The notes under the pieces: model-generated
Database searches by the model: none
Told to the model about the DNA's origin: nothing
The model's input: only the letters and a program-made list of their open reading frames with translations
Part shown: piece after piece, positions 7,801 to 15,074 of the stretch
Layout of the letters: the number at the start of each line of letters is the position of its first letter
Position numbering within the stretch: the stretch's first letter is position 1
From: Erwinia typographi
GTDB taxonomy: Bacteria; Pseudomonadota; Gammaproteobacteria; Enterobacterales; Enterobacteriaceae
DNA length: 64,000 bases
Direction of reading: 5' to 3'
Assembly (NCBI RefSeq): GCF_000773975.1
Contig: NZ_JRUQ01000051.1
Location: 1-64,000, forward strand
Program-made: the position numbers and the translations under genes

Positions 7801-10062
7801 CAGCTCAACAGGTTAACCAGTGGGATGAATTTCGCCCGCACGTATCAGGATGATCTGACGGCCAAACTAAACCAGCTCTTTTCCCTTCATCCTTGCGGCG
7901 AAGGGAACCATGCTCAGAGCGCGCTGGCCGCATTGCACAATGACGGCGTGCGGCTCTCACATCAGAAGCCTTCCGACGAGATTCCGATCGGTCTGCATCG
8001 CGATAAACACGATCCGATGGGACTGGTAAAATCCCGGCTGATCCTTGATGGCCTCACCAACGCGAAGCTGCACGATCTGGCCGGGCGACTTTCTGGCGCG
8101 ATGGAATTGGAGGGGGACCAGCGGGAGAGAACGCTGGCAGAGCTGGGGGCTGAATTTCGTAATCTGCGCGATTGTCAGTGGGAAGAGAACCCGATCAAGC
8201 AGGTCACCAGCCAGGGATTTACCGGTAATGATCGATTAGAAGCGAACTACGACGCCATTAAATCGATGACCAAAGCGTTCACCAAAGAGAACCATGGCAT
8301 GAACGTTACCACCCGCACCGTGATGCAGGCTGACGATCAGAAGATGCTGGCCCGCAGGATGGAGGGAACGGTGCTGTCGATGGAAAAAGGGGAGAGTATT
8401 TCGTTCAGTCGCGCCTATGGGGCGGCGACAACGGTTAGCGGAATGCCCGGTACGCAGATCGTGGCCGGTGTGGGAGGGCGTGGAAGTCTGGATCGCGGTT
8501 ACAGCATGACTCTGACGCGCGGTGAAGGCGGTATTAACGTCAGCTTTGGCCGGGACGGAAGCGGTGGCCTTACCGCCTTTAGCGGCTTTGGTTACAATTT
8601 GCTGACCGGGATTAATCAGGATCCTGCGCACGACGTTCATATCGATGGCGAGCGCGATTTGATGCCCGCCGTTCGGCTGGGCGGCGTGGTGTCGGCGACC
8701 CCACTTGATTTGAAAAAGCAGAACAGCGTCAGTTTTGATATTACCGAAGCGGAACTTCCCGAATTTATTGACGGGTTAACCGAAGGCTCGTTAAACCCGC
8801 TGGCGTTGCTAAACCGGGGGATTAACCACAGCGTTACCCATGGGGAAGTGATGAACGTCAGTCTGGATGCCAATATTGCCGCTCTGGCTTCCGCAGGTAT
8901 CCCCATAACCAACAAAGACGAGAAAGAGACGCCAGCCAGCTTCCGCGCGGGAGGGGGCATTTATGCCGGTGTGAACTTGCTGTCAGGAACGCGGGAAAGG
9001 GGCAGTTCCAGCAAAGAAGAGAGTACCTCCCTTAGCCGCAGTAACAACCGTCCGCGAGGGCTGAATAAAGCCAGCGTCGGCGCTAATTTCTCGCTGCCCC
9101 TCGGCGTGCTGATAAAAAGCGACAGCGGGAGGCTGCCGCTGTTTGCCGGCACGTCAGCCAGTATGCAACTTTCGCTTGATAACCGCACCAAACAGAGTCT
9201 GTCGCTGGAAACGAAAAATGCCCGCCACCTCGAACCGGTACATATTGATAAGCTGATGGAGTCCCTGGGTAAAAACTTCAGCGATCCTGCCAGCGCCGCT
9301 CTGATGGCCGGGTTAAAAGATAAGACCGGAGAGGAAGAAGCGCCAGCGCTGACTCCCCGGCAGAAGTTGGCGCAGCTGGACGCGCACTTCACCGATCGCG
9401 ATCGGGCAACGATGAGTAATGGGCAACAGGAGGCACTGCGCGATCTGGACAAGCACGTACGTCAGCAGAGCGCGGCGGACCAGGGTAAGAAACTGCTGCA
9501 AAGCGGCCAATATCAGACCACCTACGCTAACCTGAGCAAGGTTGACAGCCCTGGTTTGTGGCACCAACTCTCTCATCTGCTGGACGGCAAGCTTAACGCC
9601 AGCAATGCTACCAAAATTCGTCAGCTGATGAGCCACGACCTCCAGCTGCAATCGCTGATTGCCACACTACAGGATAATGTCAGCACCGATGCCACCGTTA
9701 CGCTGGAACTAAAGGATGACGCGCGCGAGCGTCTGGAAAAACGCTGGCTGGAACAGGGAAACAGCCAGCAGGAGATGATTTCGGAACTGACGGACCGCGA
9801 TAACCTGAGGATTAAATCCATCGCCTTTAACAAGTCACAGACGAAAACGGATGGCTTTGCCACGCCGGCATTTTTGCTCGGGGGATCGAATAATGCTTCG
9901 GTCTCCATGAAGCGTAGTCTGGGGAAAATTAACTTCAGCTATGGTGAAAATCAGGACTCGCCAACGCAATATTCGCTGGAAGGGCGCATTGCGAAAGCGA
10001 GCACGGAGCTTGCCAGCGCTCTTCTGCAGGGGCAGGAAAATCACTTCGTACTTAAGGGATAA
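4804..10062 (+). CDS. dspE: Type III effector DspE/AvrE family
   Basis: A giant secreted effector of about 1,752 residues, near P. syringae AvrE (~1,795) and E. amylovora DspE (~1,838). The N-terminal ~200 residues are polar and Gln/Pro/Ala-rich, as expected for the secretion and chaperone-binding region. A central part resembles the repeat/propeller region of the family. The C-terminal half shows AvrE-conserved stretches such as RPLKNMANLIQHAHGGRQGL, SRLILDGLTNAKLHDLA, NVSFGRDGSGGL and ASNNRP-like SRSNNRPRGLNKASVGA. WxxxE motifs occur at about W253 and W594. AvrE proteins act at plant membranes and form water/solute-permeable channels that promote watersoaking. I chose GTG 4804 because GGGGAGAG lies just upstream and it sits after the hrp box; the frame is open further upstream, but a start there would precede or overlap the promoter. 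dspF follows three bases later. Confidence 0.93.
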   Translation: MFSRIKTAFSPSALHGPQGTGPARQAQQGQGSITQQNARPRQNGGGTLAGTAREQGAPAGEGLHQQTAPRATGRGRFQAFSRLPLFQRNQVARAPAHQGNAPAPLAAGDEHEMDLLNVVIPHEDDGWLQQGFQEGLAALHARPANDPIQPPDVPVPPPAEDAMPAVPTADTSPMAIRLDSQRNVLISAPEARDAQRTLVRQTLGNDKMRYQSVAGSADLQQHTLLDDSGKLLSLHSSPGSLIGLANSKANPEWQREETPGSSVPKRRAPVVKDHALTLSADESTVQIARTGTAAGGAAQQVKLPDAAVLSQLSGVHQQTSASGTTDYRLHNDKLYQLTSQDEGWKQVDHPLLDKEKDQASLTRQGNNALYLIHDDHHLHNLTTQTQSPRFEEKISKASVAADGQTLVLLSDDESKQQSLKWLPQSDSPAESHRPLGILPRGTSLAALAQSDRHVIAASHQGRLLVASRPGEQDAALDFAAEDNQTLRNQLHQQIADVVGDRFHVEGIISGEGNQLHALVKDGMDRQHAIALNLDPAHPQPRSSWNLSDSLVMDFQKGLPKIAPGRADIVDIGSAGKLTLHDGKVHFFNETTQSWERSEVKADRLHAGQDGQAWVMKDHVLMRLKVNLSSNKINFDQNAFALHQVKKSVSEDLAMPGLDKNKKTLACAVLDSGRYLTLRENGDVHFHHVDSESRRHKKMGQTLRREALNQAMNRSAIIITEPAGGTEDHKLTDLALGLDNQLFLLSDKGKLFSLPQQSWQNGRLDNLREERLPALPVSDETEETGAAKPLKLHGNQKGALLLETDDKRLLAMGQKGEWRRVSSALLPSMSQQDNLADLHFERLSAATRDSRLGKTGLTFKREVNTFGQSGHDGHKVHTPFRTRLSTFVFRPTLEMPRPLKNMANLIQHAHGGRQGLTPVYQQQSQQLAELKEHLQRFQPPGALQPEQSLSQKLSVLEAKTAPPEWLGEMQKFNATLADSAAHQASLLQQQYGKPRGAMKQQLNRLTSGMNFARTYQDDLTAKLNQLFSLHPCGEGNHAQSALAALHNDGVRLSHQKPSDEIPIGLHRDKHDPMGLVKSRLILDGLTNAKLHDLAGRLSGAMELEGDQRERTLAELGAEFRNLRDCQWEENPIKQVTSQGFTGNDRLEANYDAIKSMTKAFTKENHGMNVTTRTVMQADDQKMLARRMEGTVLSMEKGESISFSRAYGAATTVSGMPGTQIVAGVGGRGSLDRGYSMTLTRGEGGINVSFGRDGSGGLTAFSGFGYNLLTGINQDPAHDVHIDGERDLMPAVRLGGVVSATPLDLKKQNSVSFDITEAELPEFIDGLTEGSLNPLALLNRGINHSVTHGEVMNVSLDANIAALASAGIPITNKDEKETPASFRAGGGIYAGVNLLSGTRERGSSSKEESTSLSRSNNRPRGLNKASVGANFSLPLGVLIKSDSGRLPLFAGTSASMQLSLDNRTKQSLSLETKNARHLEPVHIDKLMESLGKNFSDPASAALMAGLKDKTGEEEAPALTPRQKLAQLDAHFTDRDRATMSNGQQEALRDLDKHVRQQSAADQGKKLLQSGQYQTTYANLSKVDSPGLWHQLSHLLDGKLNASNATKIRQLMSHDLQLQSLIATLQDNVSTDATVTLELKDDARERLEKRWLEQGNSQQEMISELTDRDNLRIKSIAFNKSQTKTDGFATPAFLLGGSNNASVSMKRSLGKINFSYGENQDSPTQYSLEGRIAKASTELASALLQGQENHFVLKG

Positions 10063-10065
10063 CGC

Positions 10066-10476
10066 ATGTCAGCTACCGAACAGCTTAACCACTATTTACA
10101 GCTCTATGGCCGCAAAATGAATACCGTGCTTTGCCTGAAAGAGGGGGTTTGTGCCCTGGCCGACAGTCAGCAGCAGGAGGTGGCCGTGGTGGAACTGCCG
10201 TCTGACAGCGACAGCGTACTCTTTCACTGTCGGCTGGCGTCACTGGCGGGCAGCGTACCTGAGACTCAGCTCAAGACGCTGTTAGCGCTGAATTTTGAGA
10301 TGAATGCGATGCGCGGCTGCTGGCTGGCACTGGATGAAGCGGAGGATCTGCGGCTGTGCAGCCAGCAGCCCACGGCGTCGCTGGATGCCCGGCTTTTTGT
10401 CCAGTCTCTGGATGGGTTTATCCTTCAGGCTCAGCAGGTTAAAGAGTTTATTAGCGAATTGCGTCACGCCGCCTGA
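10066..10476 (+). CDS. dspF: DspF/AvrF-type type III chaperone (CesT family)
   Basis: A 136-residue acidic cytoplasmic protein with a Tir/CesT chaperone pattern: an N-terminal helix (LNHYLQLYGRKM), a central hydrophobic beta region (VALFHCRL-like VLFHCRLASL, LKTLLALNFEMNAMRGCWLALDE), and a C-terminal helix. Its position immediately after dspE, in the same transcript from the hrp box at 4730, is the family hallmark. It should bind the DspE N-terminus, keep it stable and target it to the HrcN ATPase. No separate promoter is visible. It ends the effector unit; the next gene is a chromosomal rcnB-like gene 194 bp on. Confidence 0.92.
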   Translation: MSATEQLNHYLQLYGRKMNTVLCLKEGVCALADSQQQEVAVVELPSDSDSVLFHCRLASLAGSVPETQLKTLLALNFEMNAMRGCWLALDEAEDLRLCSQQPTASLDARLFVQSLDGFILQAQQVKEFISELRHAA

Positions 10477-10670
10477 CGCGTGCTTAACACAAATTTCTTT
10501 GATCCGGAAGGACCACAATTTACTCATAGTGTTAAGGAAGCGATAAGAAGCGGTAAAGTACGGTAAGTCTATGGGTTTTAAGACATTTGGAGATATTTTA
10601 ACGGGCCGGATTAGTCGATAGTATCCCACAACGGTGCAACAGAAGCCGTGAGCAAATCGAGGATACAACC

Positions 10671-11132
10671 ATGAAAAAAACGACTCTGGCACTTTTAATG
10701 ACCGTTTTCACCGCGAGCACCTTGTTTTCCACAGTAACCCAGGCCGAAGGCCCTCCGGGACAGCAGTGGCACCAGCAGGGCGGGCGTGATGGACACGGTG
10801 GTTCAGGTCGTGGACCGGATCGCGGGCATGACGATCGTGGTGGCTATCAGGCTCATGACGATCGCGGTCATGGCGACCGTGGCCGTGGTCCTGGTCCAGT
10901 TCGCTACGAACCCCGTGACCGCTTTGCGTGGCAGGGACACGACTTCCGTCGAGGTCATCCGCTGCCGCCTCATTTCCGTTACGATGATTACCGCGTCGAC
11001 AACTGGCACGAACGCGGCCTGCGTGAGCCGCCTCGCGGTGAACACTGGGCCTACATCGACGGTAACTACGTGTTGATTGCCGCCGCAACCGGGGTGATCA
11101 CCTCGATCCTGTTGAATGGCGCCTTCCGCTAA
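10671..11132 (+). CDS. RcnB-family periplasmic protein, copy 1
   Basis: 153 residues with a clear Sec signal peptide (MKKTTLALLMTVFTASTLF, cleavage probably after TQA). A low-complexity Gly/His/Asp/Arg region (about residues 27-80, DDRGH-like repeats) follows, then the conserved RcnB module (RRGHPLPPHFR, DDYRVDNWHERGLREPP, GEHWAYIDGNYVLIAAATGVITSIL). E. coli RcnB helps nickel/cobalt homeostasis with RcnA; the His/Asp-rich stretch fits metal binding, but no rcnA is nearby and metal specificity is unproven. The ATG is preceded by GAGGATACAACC. A paralogue lies in convergent orientation at 11680-12096, and the last ~70 residues of the two are very similar. Confidence 0.82.
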   Translation: MKKTTLALLMTVFTASTLFSTVTQAEGPPGQQWHQQGGRDGHGGSGRGPDRGHDDRGGYQAHDDRGHGDRGRGPGPVRYEPRDRFAWQGHDFRRGHPLPPHFRYDDYRVDNWHERGLREPPRGEHWAYIDGNYVLIAAATGVITSILLNGAFR

Positions 11133-11337
11133 GTTTCCCTCCGGCTGGCACAATGCTGTGCCAGCCGTTCTACGTTGCTCCCGCCCTGGTTTTCGCTATT
11201 CCTTTCAGTTGCAGAGGTTTTCATTTCATTTCGGAACCTCTCTCGTGGTTTATCCGCGTATTTCGTCTGGTTATTTTTTCCTCTCCGGGTATGATTGAAA
11301 TCCGGAGACATCTTTCAGCATGGAAAGGAAACATGAG

Positions 11338-11544
11338 ATGGAAAGAGTGATAAAGCTTGAGGGAAAGGTCGATGATCTGCGGGTTGATTTCGCCGGAATT
11401 AAAGCAAATTACGCCACCAAAGAAGATGTGGAGAGCGCGCGTCGCGAGCTGCAATCGTCGCTCGCCAGCCAGACAAAATGGTTGGTTTCGGCACTGTTCG
11501 TGGTGCTGGGGACGGGGCTTGGCCTGGCAAAGCTACTGTTCTGA
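11338..11544 (+). CDS. Small coiled-coil membrane protein (XhlA-like), unknown function
   Basis: About 68 residues: a charged amphipathic N-terminal part (IKLEGKVDDLRVDFAGIKANYATKEDV) likely to form a coiled coil, then one C-terminal transmembrane helix (WLVSALFVVLGTGLGLAKLLF). The architecture resembles small XhlA/DUF1640-like proteins, but I cannot assign a function. ATG 11338 has AAGGA eight bases upstream. An in-frame ATG at 11320 would add six residues (MERKHE), partly duplicating the start. It ends 70 bp before a strong terminator. Confidence 0.65.
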   Translation: MERVIKLEGKVDDLRVDFAGIKANYATKEDVESARRELQSSLASQTKWLVSALFVVLGTGLGLAKLLF

Positions 11545-11612
11545 GGGCTCACCCGTCAGCCCTGCGATAAGAGCGACAGCCCGTTTCGGCTGCTGGTGCC
11601 AGTAAGCGCCAA

Positions 11613-11651
11613 AAAAAAGCCCCGCCAGTTAATCTCTGGCGGGGCTTTTTT
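11613..11651. terminator. Strong bidirectional Rho-independent terminator
   Basis: Sixteen-base arms ending AAAAAAGCCCCGCCAG and beginning CTGGCGGGGCTTTTTT enclose a seven-base loop. T-runs are produced on both strands. It separates the small membrane protein gene (plus) from the second rcnB-like gene (minus). Confidence 0.93.
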
Positions 11652-11679
11652 ATTGTGGCGCTAAAACAGGGGCGTAAGG

Positions 11680-12096
11680 CTACTGATGGGTAATGATTGA
11701 GGTAATGACGCCGGTAGCCACGGCAATCAGCACATAGTTGCCGTCAACGTTCTGCCAGCGATGACCAGCAGGCGGCGCCTTCAGGCCGCGTTCGTGCCAG
11801 TCGGTGACCTGATAGCCTTCGCCACGGTATTTCTGCGGCAGCGGGCGGCCCTGATGGAACTGATGATGCTGCTGTGACTGACGGCGCTCGGAAGCGTGCT
11901 GCGGCTGCGCGCCGTGCTGGTTGCCCTGCGGTTGGCCGTGCTGCTGATTACCCTGCTGCTGGTTACCCCCCTGCGGCGGGCGTTTCACTTGCTGCTGCCG
12001 ATCGTCATGACTCTGCTGTGGGCCTTCGGCAAAAGCGCTGAGGCTGGTGGTCGCAAACAGCAGCGCCGAAAGGGCAATAATTCCTGATTTTTTCAT
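11680..12096 (-). CDS. RcnB-family periplasmic protein, copy 2
   Basis: 138 residues starting MKKSGIIALSALLFATTSLSAFA, a typical Sec signal peptide. A Gln/His/Asn-rich low-complexity middle (about residues 30-80) follows, then the RcnB module HQGRPLPQKYRG, GYQVTDWHERGLKAPP, HRWQNVDGNYVLIAVATGVITSI. The start at 12096 gives the signal peptide directly; an in-frame ATG 225 bases upstream would add unrelated sequence. The C-terminal module is close to that of the protein at 10671-11132, while the middle differs (Gln/His here, Gly/Asp/Arg there). The pair therefore looks like paralogues that have diverged in their low-complexity parts. Role in metal handling is inferred from family only. Confidence 0.82.
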   Translation of the reverse strand: MKKSGIIALSALLFATTSLSAFAEGPQQSHDDRQQQVKRPPQGGNQQQGNQQHGQPQGNQHGAQPQHASERRQSQQHHQFHQGRPLPQKYRGEGYQVTDWHERGLKAPPAGHRWQNVDGNYVLIAVATGVITSIITHQ

Positions 12097-12334
12097 CGTT
12101 TTTTCCCTTACAGGTTTGAACCAAACGTCTTGTTGATAGCTGACAATCTGGGGGGTAGCCACGCGAACAACAAGCTGAATAATCCTAACAAGGGCGATCT
12201 TAACGCTAAATTTACGCTTTCTTATCAAAAGAGTGGCAGCATGCCGATAAATCAGCAGGGGACATAAGGCAGATAACGCGGCATAGCAGAGGTAAAGAGA
12301 GAGGGCCGGCGCTGCCTGCACAGCGCCATTTGGC

Positions 12335-13111
12335 TCAGAATGGCGTCTCTACCACGCCGCCATCCACCCGCAGCGCAGCGCCAGTCGTGGCTGAGGAGAG
12401 GGGCGAGCAGACGTAGACCACCATATTGCTGACTTCCTCCACGCTGGCCGCGCGCTGAATAATAGAGCTCGGCCGGTTCTCTTTGACAAACTCTACCCCC
12501 AGCTCTTCGAGCTTGGCGCCCTGTTCCAGCTCTTTGGTAAAGAAGTCGGCAAAACCATCAGAAAGCGTCGGACCGGGCAGCACGGCATTAACCGTAACGC
12601 CGGTTCCGGCAACAGCCTTAGCGAGGCCGCGGGAGAGTGCCAGCAGCGCCGTCTTGCTCACGCCGTAATGGATCATATCGGCCGGGATATTGACCGCCGA
12701 TTCGGAGGAGAGAAAGACCACTCGCCCCCAGCCTGCCTTTTTCATTACGGGCAGGTAAGCGCGACTGAGGCGCACGGCAGACATCACGTTAACGTCCCAG
12801 ATAGTTTGCCAGACTTCGTCCTGCGTCTCAAAGAAGTCGCCCTGTGGAAAGATGCCCACGTTATTGACCAGCACATCGCACTGCGGCTCGGCTTTCAGCA
12901 GCGCCTCGCAGCCCTCCGGCGTCCCTAAATCCACCACATGACCACGGGCGTTGTTGCCGAGCTGCTGCACCAGCGAAGCAACGCCTTCTTTGCTGCGTCC
13001 GGTGACAATAACTGTCGCTCCTGCCGCAGCCAGACCTTGCGCATTGCCTTTACCGATCCCCTTTGTTGAACCGGTCACAATGGCGGTTTTGCCGGTTAAA
13101 TCAATCTTCAT
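12335..13111 (-). CDS. SDR-family NAD(P)-dependent oxidoreductase
   Basis: 258 residues with the classical short-chain dehydrogenase layout: nucleotide-binding TGSTKGIGKG near residue 12, NNVG at about 85, catalytic Ser in VVFLSSESA, YxxxK in YGVSKTALL, and a C-terminal TTGAALRVDGGV. The substrate is not evident. ATG 13111 begins MKIDLTGKTAIVTG, the expected SDR N-terminus; an upstream in-frame start is unlikely. It lies 63 bp downstream of a LysR-type regulator on the same strand and may be co-transcribed with it. Confidence 0.88.
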   Translation of the reverse strand: MKIDLTGKTAIVTGSTKGIGKGNAQGLAAAGATVIVTGRSKEGVASLVQQLGNNARGHVVDLGTPEGCEALLKAEPQCDVLVNNVGIFPQGDFFETQDEVWQTIWDVNVMSAVRLSRAYLPVMKKAGWGRVVFLSSESAVNIPADMIHYGVSKTALLALSRGLAKAVAGTGVTVNAVLPGPTLSDGFADFFTKELEQGAKLEELGVEFVKENRPSSIIQRAASVEEVSNMVVYVCSPLSSATTGAALRVDGGVVETPF

Positions 13112-13174
13112 GATCGTCTCCTCTGTTAGCGCAAAAGAGTTAAGTGTAGACAAGCCCGGCGGCGTAAAGCGGCC

Positions 13175-14074
13175 TCAGTCACATTCCCGCACAAAATCAA
13201 TAAACGCTCTCAGCGGAGCGGGGATCAAACGGCGGTCAGGATAATAGAGCCACGGGCCGGGAAAGGAGAGCCACCAGGGTTCGAGGACCGGTTCAAGCTT
13301 GCCGCTTTCCAGAGCGGGTCTCAGCCACTCTTCAAACAGATAAATGATGCCGCCGCCCGCAATCGCGGTATCTATCGCCAGCTCCACTCCGCTGCCGATG
13401 CTCACCAGCAGCGGTCCGGTGGTCTGGATGTGTACGGCTTCGCCGTCCTTTTCGAATTCCCACTCAGGCACTACGCCGCTGGCAAAGCGTCCGCGCAGGC
13501 AACGATGATGAATTAATTCGTGCGGATGAGCAGGGCGACCAGCCTTGTCAAGATACTCAGGGGAGGCGGCCAGCGCAAAGCGCTGTCGACGGGGGCCAAT
13601 TGGAACGGCGATCACGTCCTGCTCCAGCGTTTCATCATAGCGAATTCCCGCGTCGCAGCCGTCGCGGAAGACGTCCTGAACGTTGCTCTCGGCAATCACC
13701 TCCAGCTCAATGTCGGGATAGCGCGCGAGAAAAGCGGGGACGATGGCGGGCAGGATCAGCCGGGAGGCGCTGACCGGCACATTCAGCCGTAGCGTACCGG
13801 CTGGCGTATCGCGGTAGCGGTTGACGTCATCCAGCGCGGATTCCACTTCATTCATCGCTGGCACCAACCGCTCCATCAGAGTTCTGCCGACGTCAGTCAG
13901 CGCCACGCTGCGGGTGGTGCGGTTAAATAATCTGACGCCGAGCTGCTGCTCTGCGCGTCGGACCGCGTCGCTCAGGCGGGAAGCATTGCTGCCGGTCACG
14001 CGAGCGGCCTCGCGGAAACCTCCGGCTTTTGCCACCGCAACGACCGCGTGGAGCAGGGCTATATCGAGTTTCAT
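13175..14074 (-). CDS. LysR-type transcriptional regulator
   Basis: 299 residues. The N-terminal helix-turn-helix (AKAGGFREAARVTGSNASRLSDAVRRAEQ, then RLFNRTTRSVALTDVG) is typical of LysR proteins and is followed by a substrate-binding domain (about residues 90-290). ATG 14074 gives MKLDIALLHAVVAVAKAGG, the normal N-terminus. It is transcribed divergently from the aldo/keto reductase pdxI with 97 bp between them, so pdxI is the most likely target along with autoregulation; the SDR gene follows on the same strand. The inducer is unknown. Confidence 0.9.
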   Translation of the reverse strand: MKLDIALLHAVVAVAKAGGFREAARVTGSNASRLSDAVRRAEQQLGVRLFNRTTRSVALTDVGRTLMERLVPAMNEVESALDDVNRYRDTPAGTLRLNVPVSASRLILPAIVPAFLARYPDIELEVIAESNVQDVFRDGCDAGIRYDETLEQDVIAVPIGPRRQRFALAASPEYLDKAGRPAHPHELIHHRCLRGRFASGVVPEWEFEKDGEAVHIQTTGPLLVSIGSGVELAIDTAIAGGGIIYLFEEWLRPALESGKLEPVLEPWWLSFPGPWLYYPDRRLIPAPLRAFIDFVRECD

Positions 14075-14171
14075 TGTCCGCCATCCCGTACAGTGTGTCG
14101 TTATTTTAGCGGATAGTTGCACAGCAGGCCCGCCGCTACAATCATCAGGTCACTCACAAAGGAGATTTGTT

Positions 14172-15032
14172 ATGTCCGTCCATTCACTTTCCTGTACGCT
14201 TGGCGACCGCCAGATCAGCCGCATGGGCTATGGCGCAATGCAGCTGGCTGGTCCCGGCGTTTTTGGTCCACCGGCCGATGAAGCCGCCGCCATTAGCGTC
14301 CTGCGCGAGGCCGTGGCCTCTGGCGTTTCGATGATTGATACCTCTGACTTTTATGGCCCGCATATCACTAACCAACTGATAAAACGCGCGCTGCATCCTT
14401 ATGCTGACGATCTGTGCATTGTCACCAAAGTTGGCTGTCGACGGGACGAGAAAGGCGGCTGGCTCCCGGCATTCAGCGACGATGAACTGGCCCGCGCGGT
14501 AGAAGAGAACCTGCAAAACCTGGGGCTGGACGTGCTGGAGGTCGTCAACCTGCGTAGTATGCTCGACGTACACAAACCGGTCGAAGGGTCGCTTGAGGCG
14601 CCGCTGCGGGCATTAATCAAGCTGAAAGAGCAGGGGCTGATCCGCCATATCGGGCTAAGCAACGTTACGGCTACGCAGGTTGCTGACGCGCAGGCTCTCA
14701 CCCCGATTGCCTGCGTGCAGAATCTGTATAACCTGGCGAACAGGCAGGATGATGCGCTGGTAGACAGTCTGGCGGCGCAGGGTATTCCCTACGTGCCCTT
14801 CTTCCCACTGGGAGGCTTCAGCCCGCTGCAATCCGCGGCGCTGACAGAGGTGGCGCGGACGCTTAACGCCACGCCAATGCAGGTCGCACTGGCCTGGCTG
14901 CTGCAACGTTCGCCTAATATCCTGCTCATCCCAGGGACCTCTTCCGTCCGCCATTTACACGAAAACCTGGCGGCGAAAGATCTGAAGCTCCCCGCTGAAG
15001 CGCTGGTAAAGCTGAACGGGATAGCGGCATAG
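14172..15032 (+). CDS. pdxI: Aldo/keto reductase, pyridoxine 4-dehydrogenase (PdxI/YdbC) homologue
   Basis: 286 residues closely matching the E. coli YdbC/PdxI pattern throughout: GYGAMQLAGPGVFGPP, IDTSDFYGPH, LDVLEVVNLR, HIGLSNVT, YVPFFPLGGF and ATPMQVALAWLLQRSPNILL. PdxI is an NADP-dependent enzyme reducing pyridoxal to pyridoxine in vitamin B6 salvage. Catalytic Asp, Tyr and Lys of the AKR tetrad are visible. The usual histidine position reads Asn in VVNLR, as in the E. coli protein, so it is not a defect. The start ATG 14172 follows AAGGAG. An upstream in-frame extension overlaps the LysR promoter and is rejected. Regulation by the divergent LysR protein is likely. Confidence 0.88.
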   Translation: MSVHSLSCTLGDRQISRMGYGAMQLAGPGVFGPPADEAAAISVLREAVASGVSMIDTSDFYGPHITNQLIKRALHPYADDLCIVTKVGCRRDEKGGWLPAFSDDELARAVEENLQNLGLDVLEVVNLRSMLDVHKPVEGSLEAPLRALIKLKEQGLIRHIGLSNVTATQVADAQALTPIACVQNLYNLANRQDDALVDSLAAQGIPYVPFFPLGGFSPLQSAALTEVARTLNATPMQVALAWLLQRSPNILLIPGTSSVRHLHENLAAKDLKLPAEALVKLNGIAA

Positions 15033-15048
15033 CCTGAACGGAAGGTCT

Positions 15049-15071
15049 GACAGGCCAGCTTTCGGCCTGTC
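15049..15071. terminator. Hairpin between convergent genes, probable terminator
   Basis: GACAGGCC and GGCCTGTC form an 8-bp stem with a seven-base loop between the ends of pdxI (plus) and the alcohol dehydrogenase (minus). No long T-run follows, so the terminator call is moderate. Confidence 0.55.
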
Positions 15072-15074
15072 GGC

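Noticed and set aside
14184-14573. Minus-strand open frames inside pdxI and other strongly expressed genes
   Set aside because: They mirror high-GC codon bias of real genes on the other strand and lack motifs.
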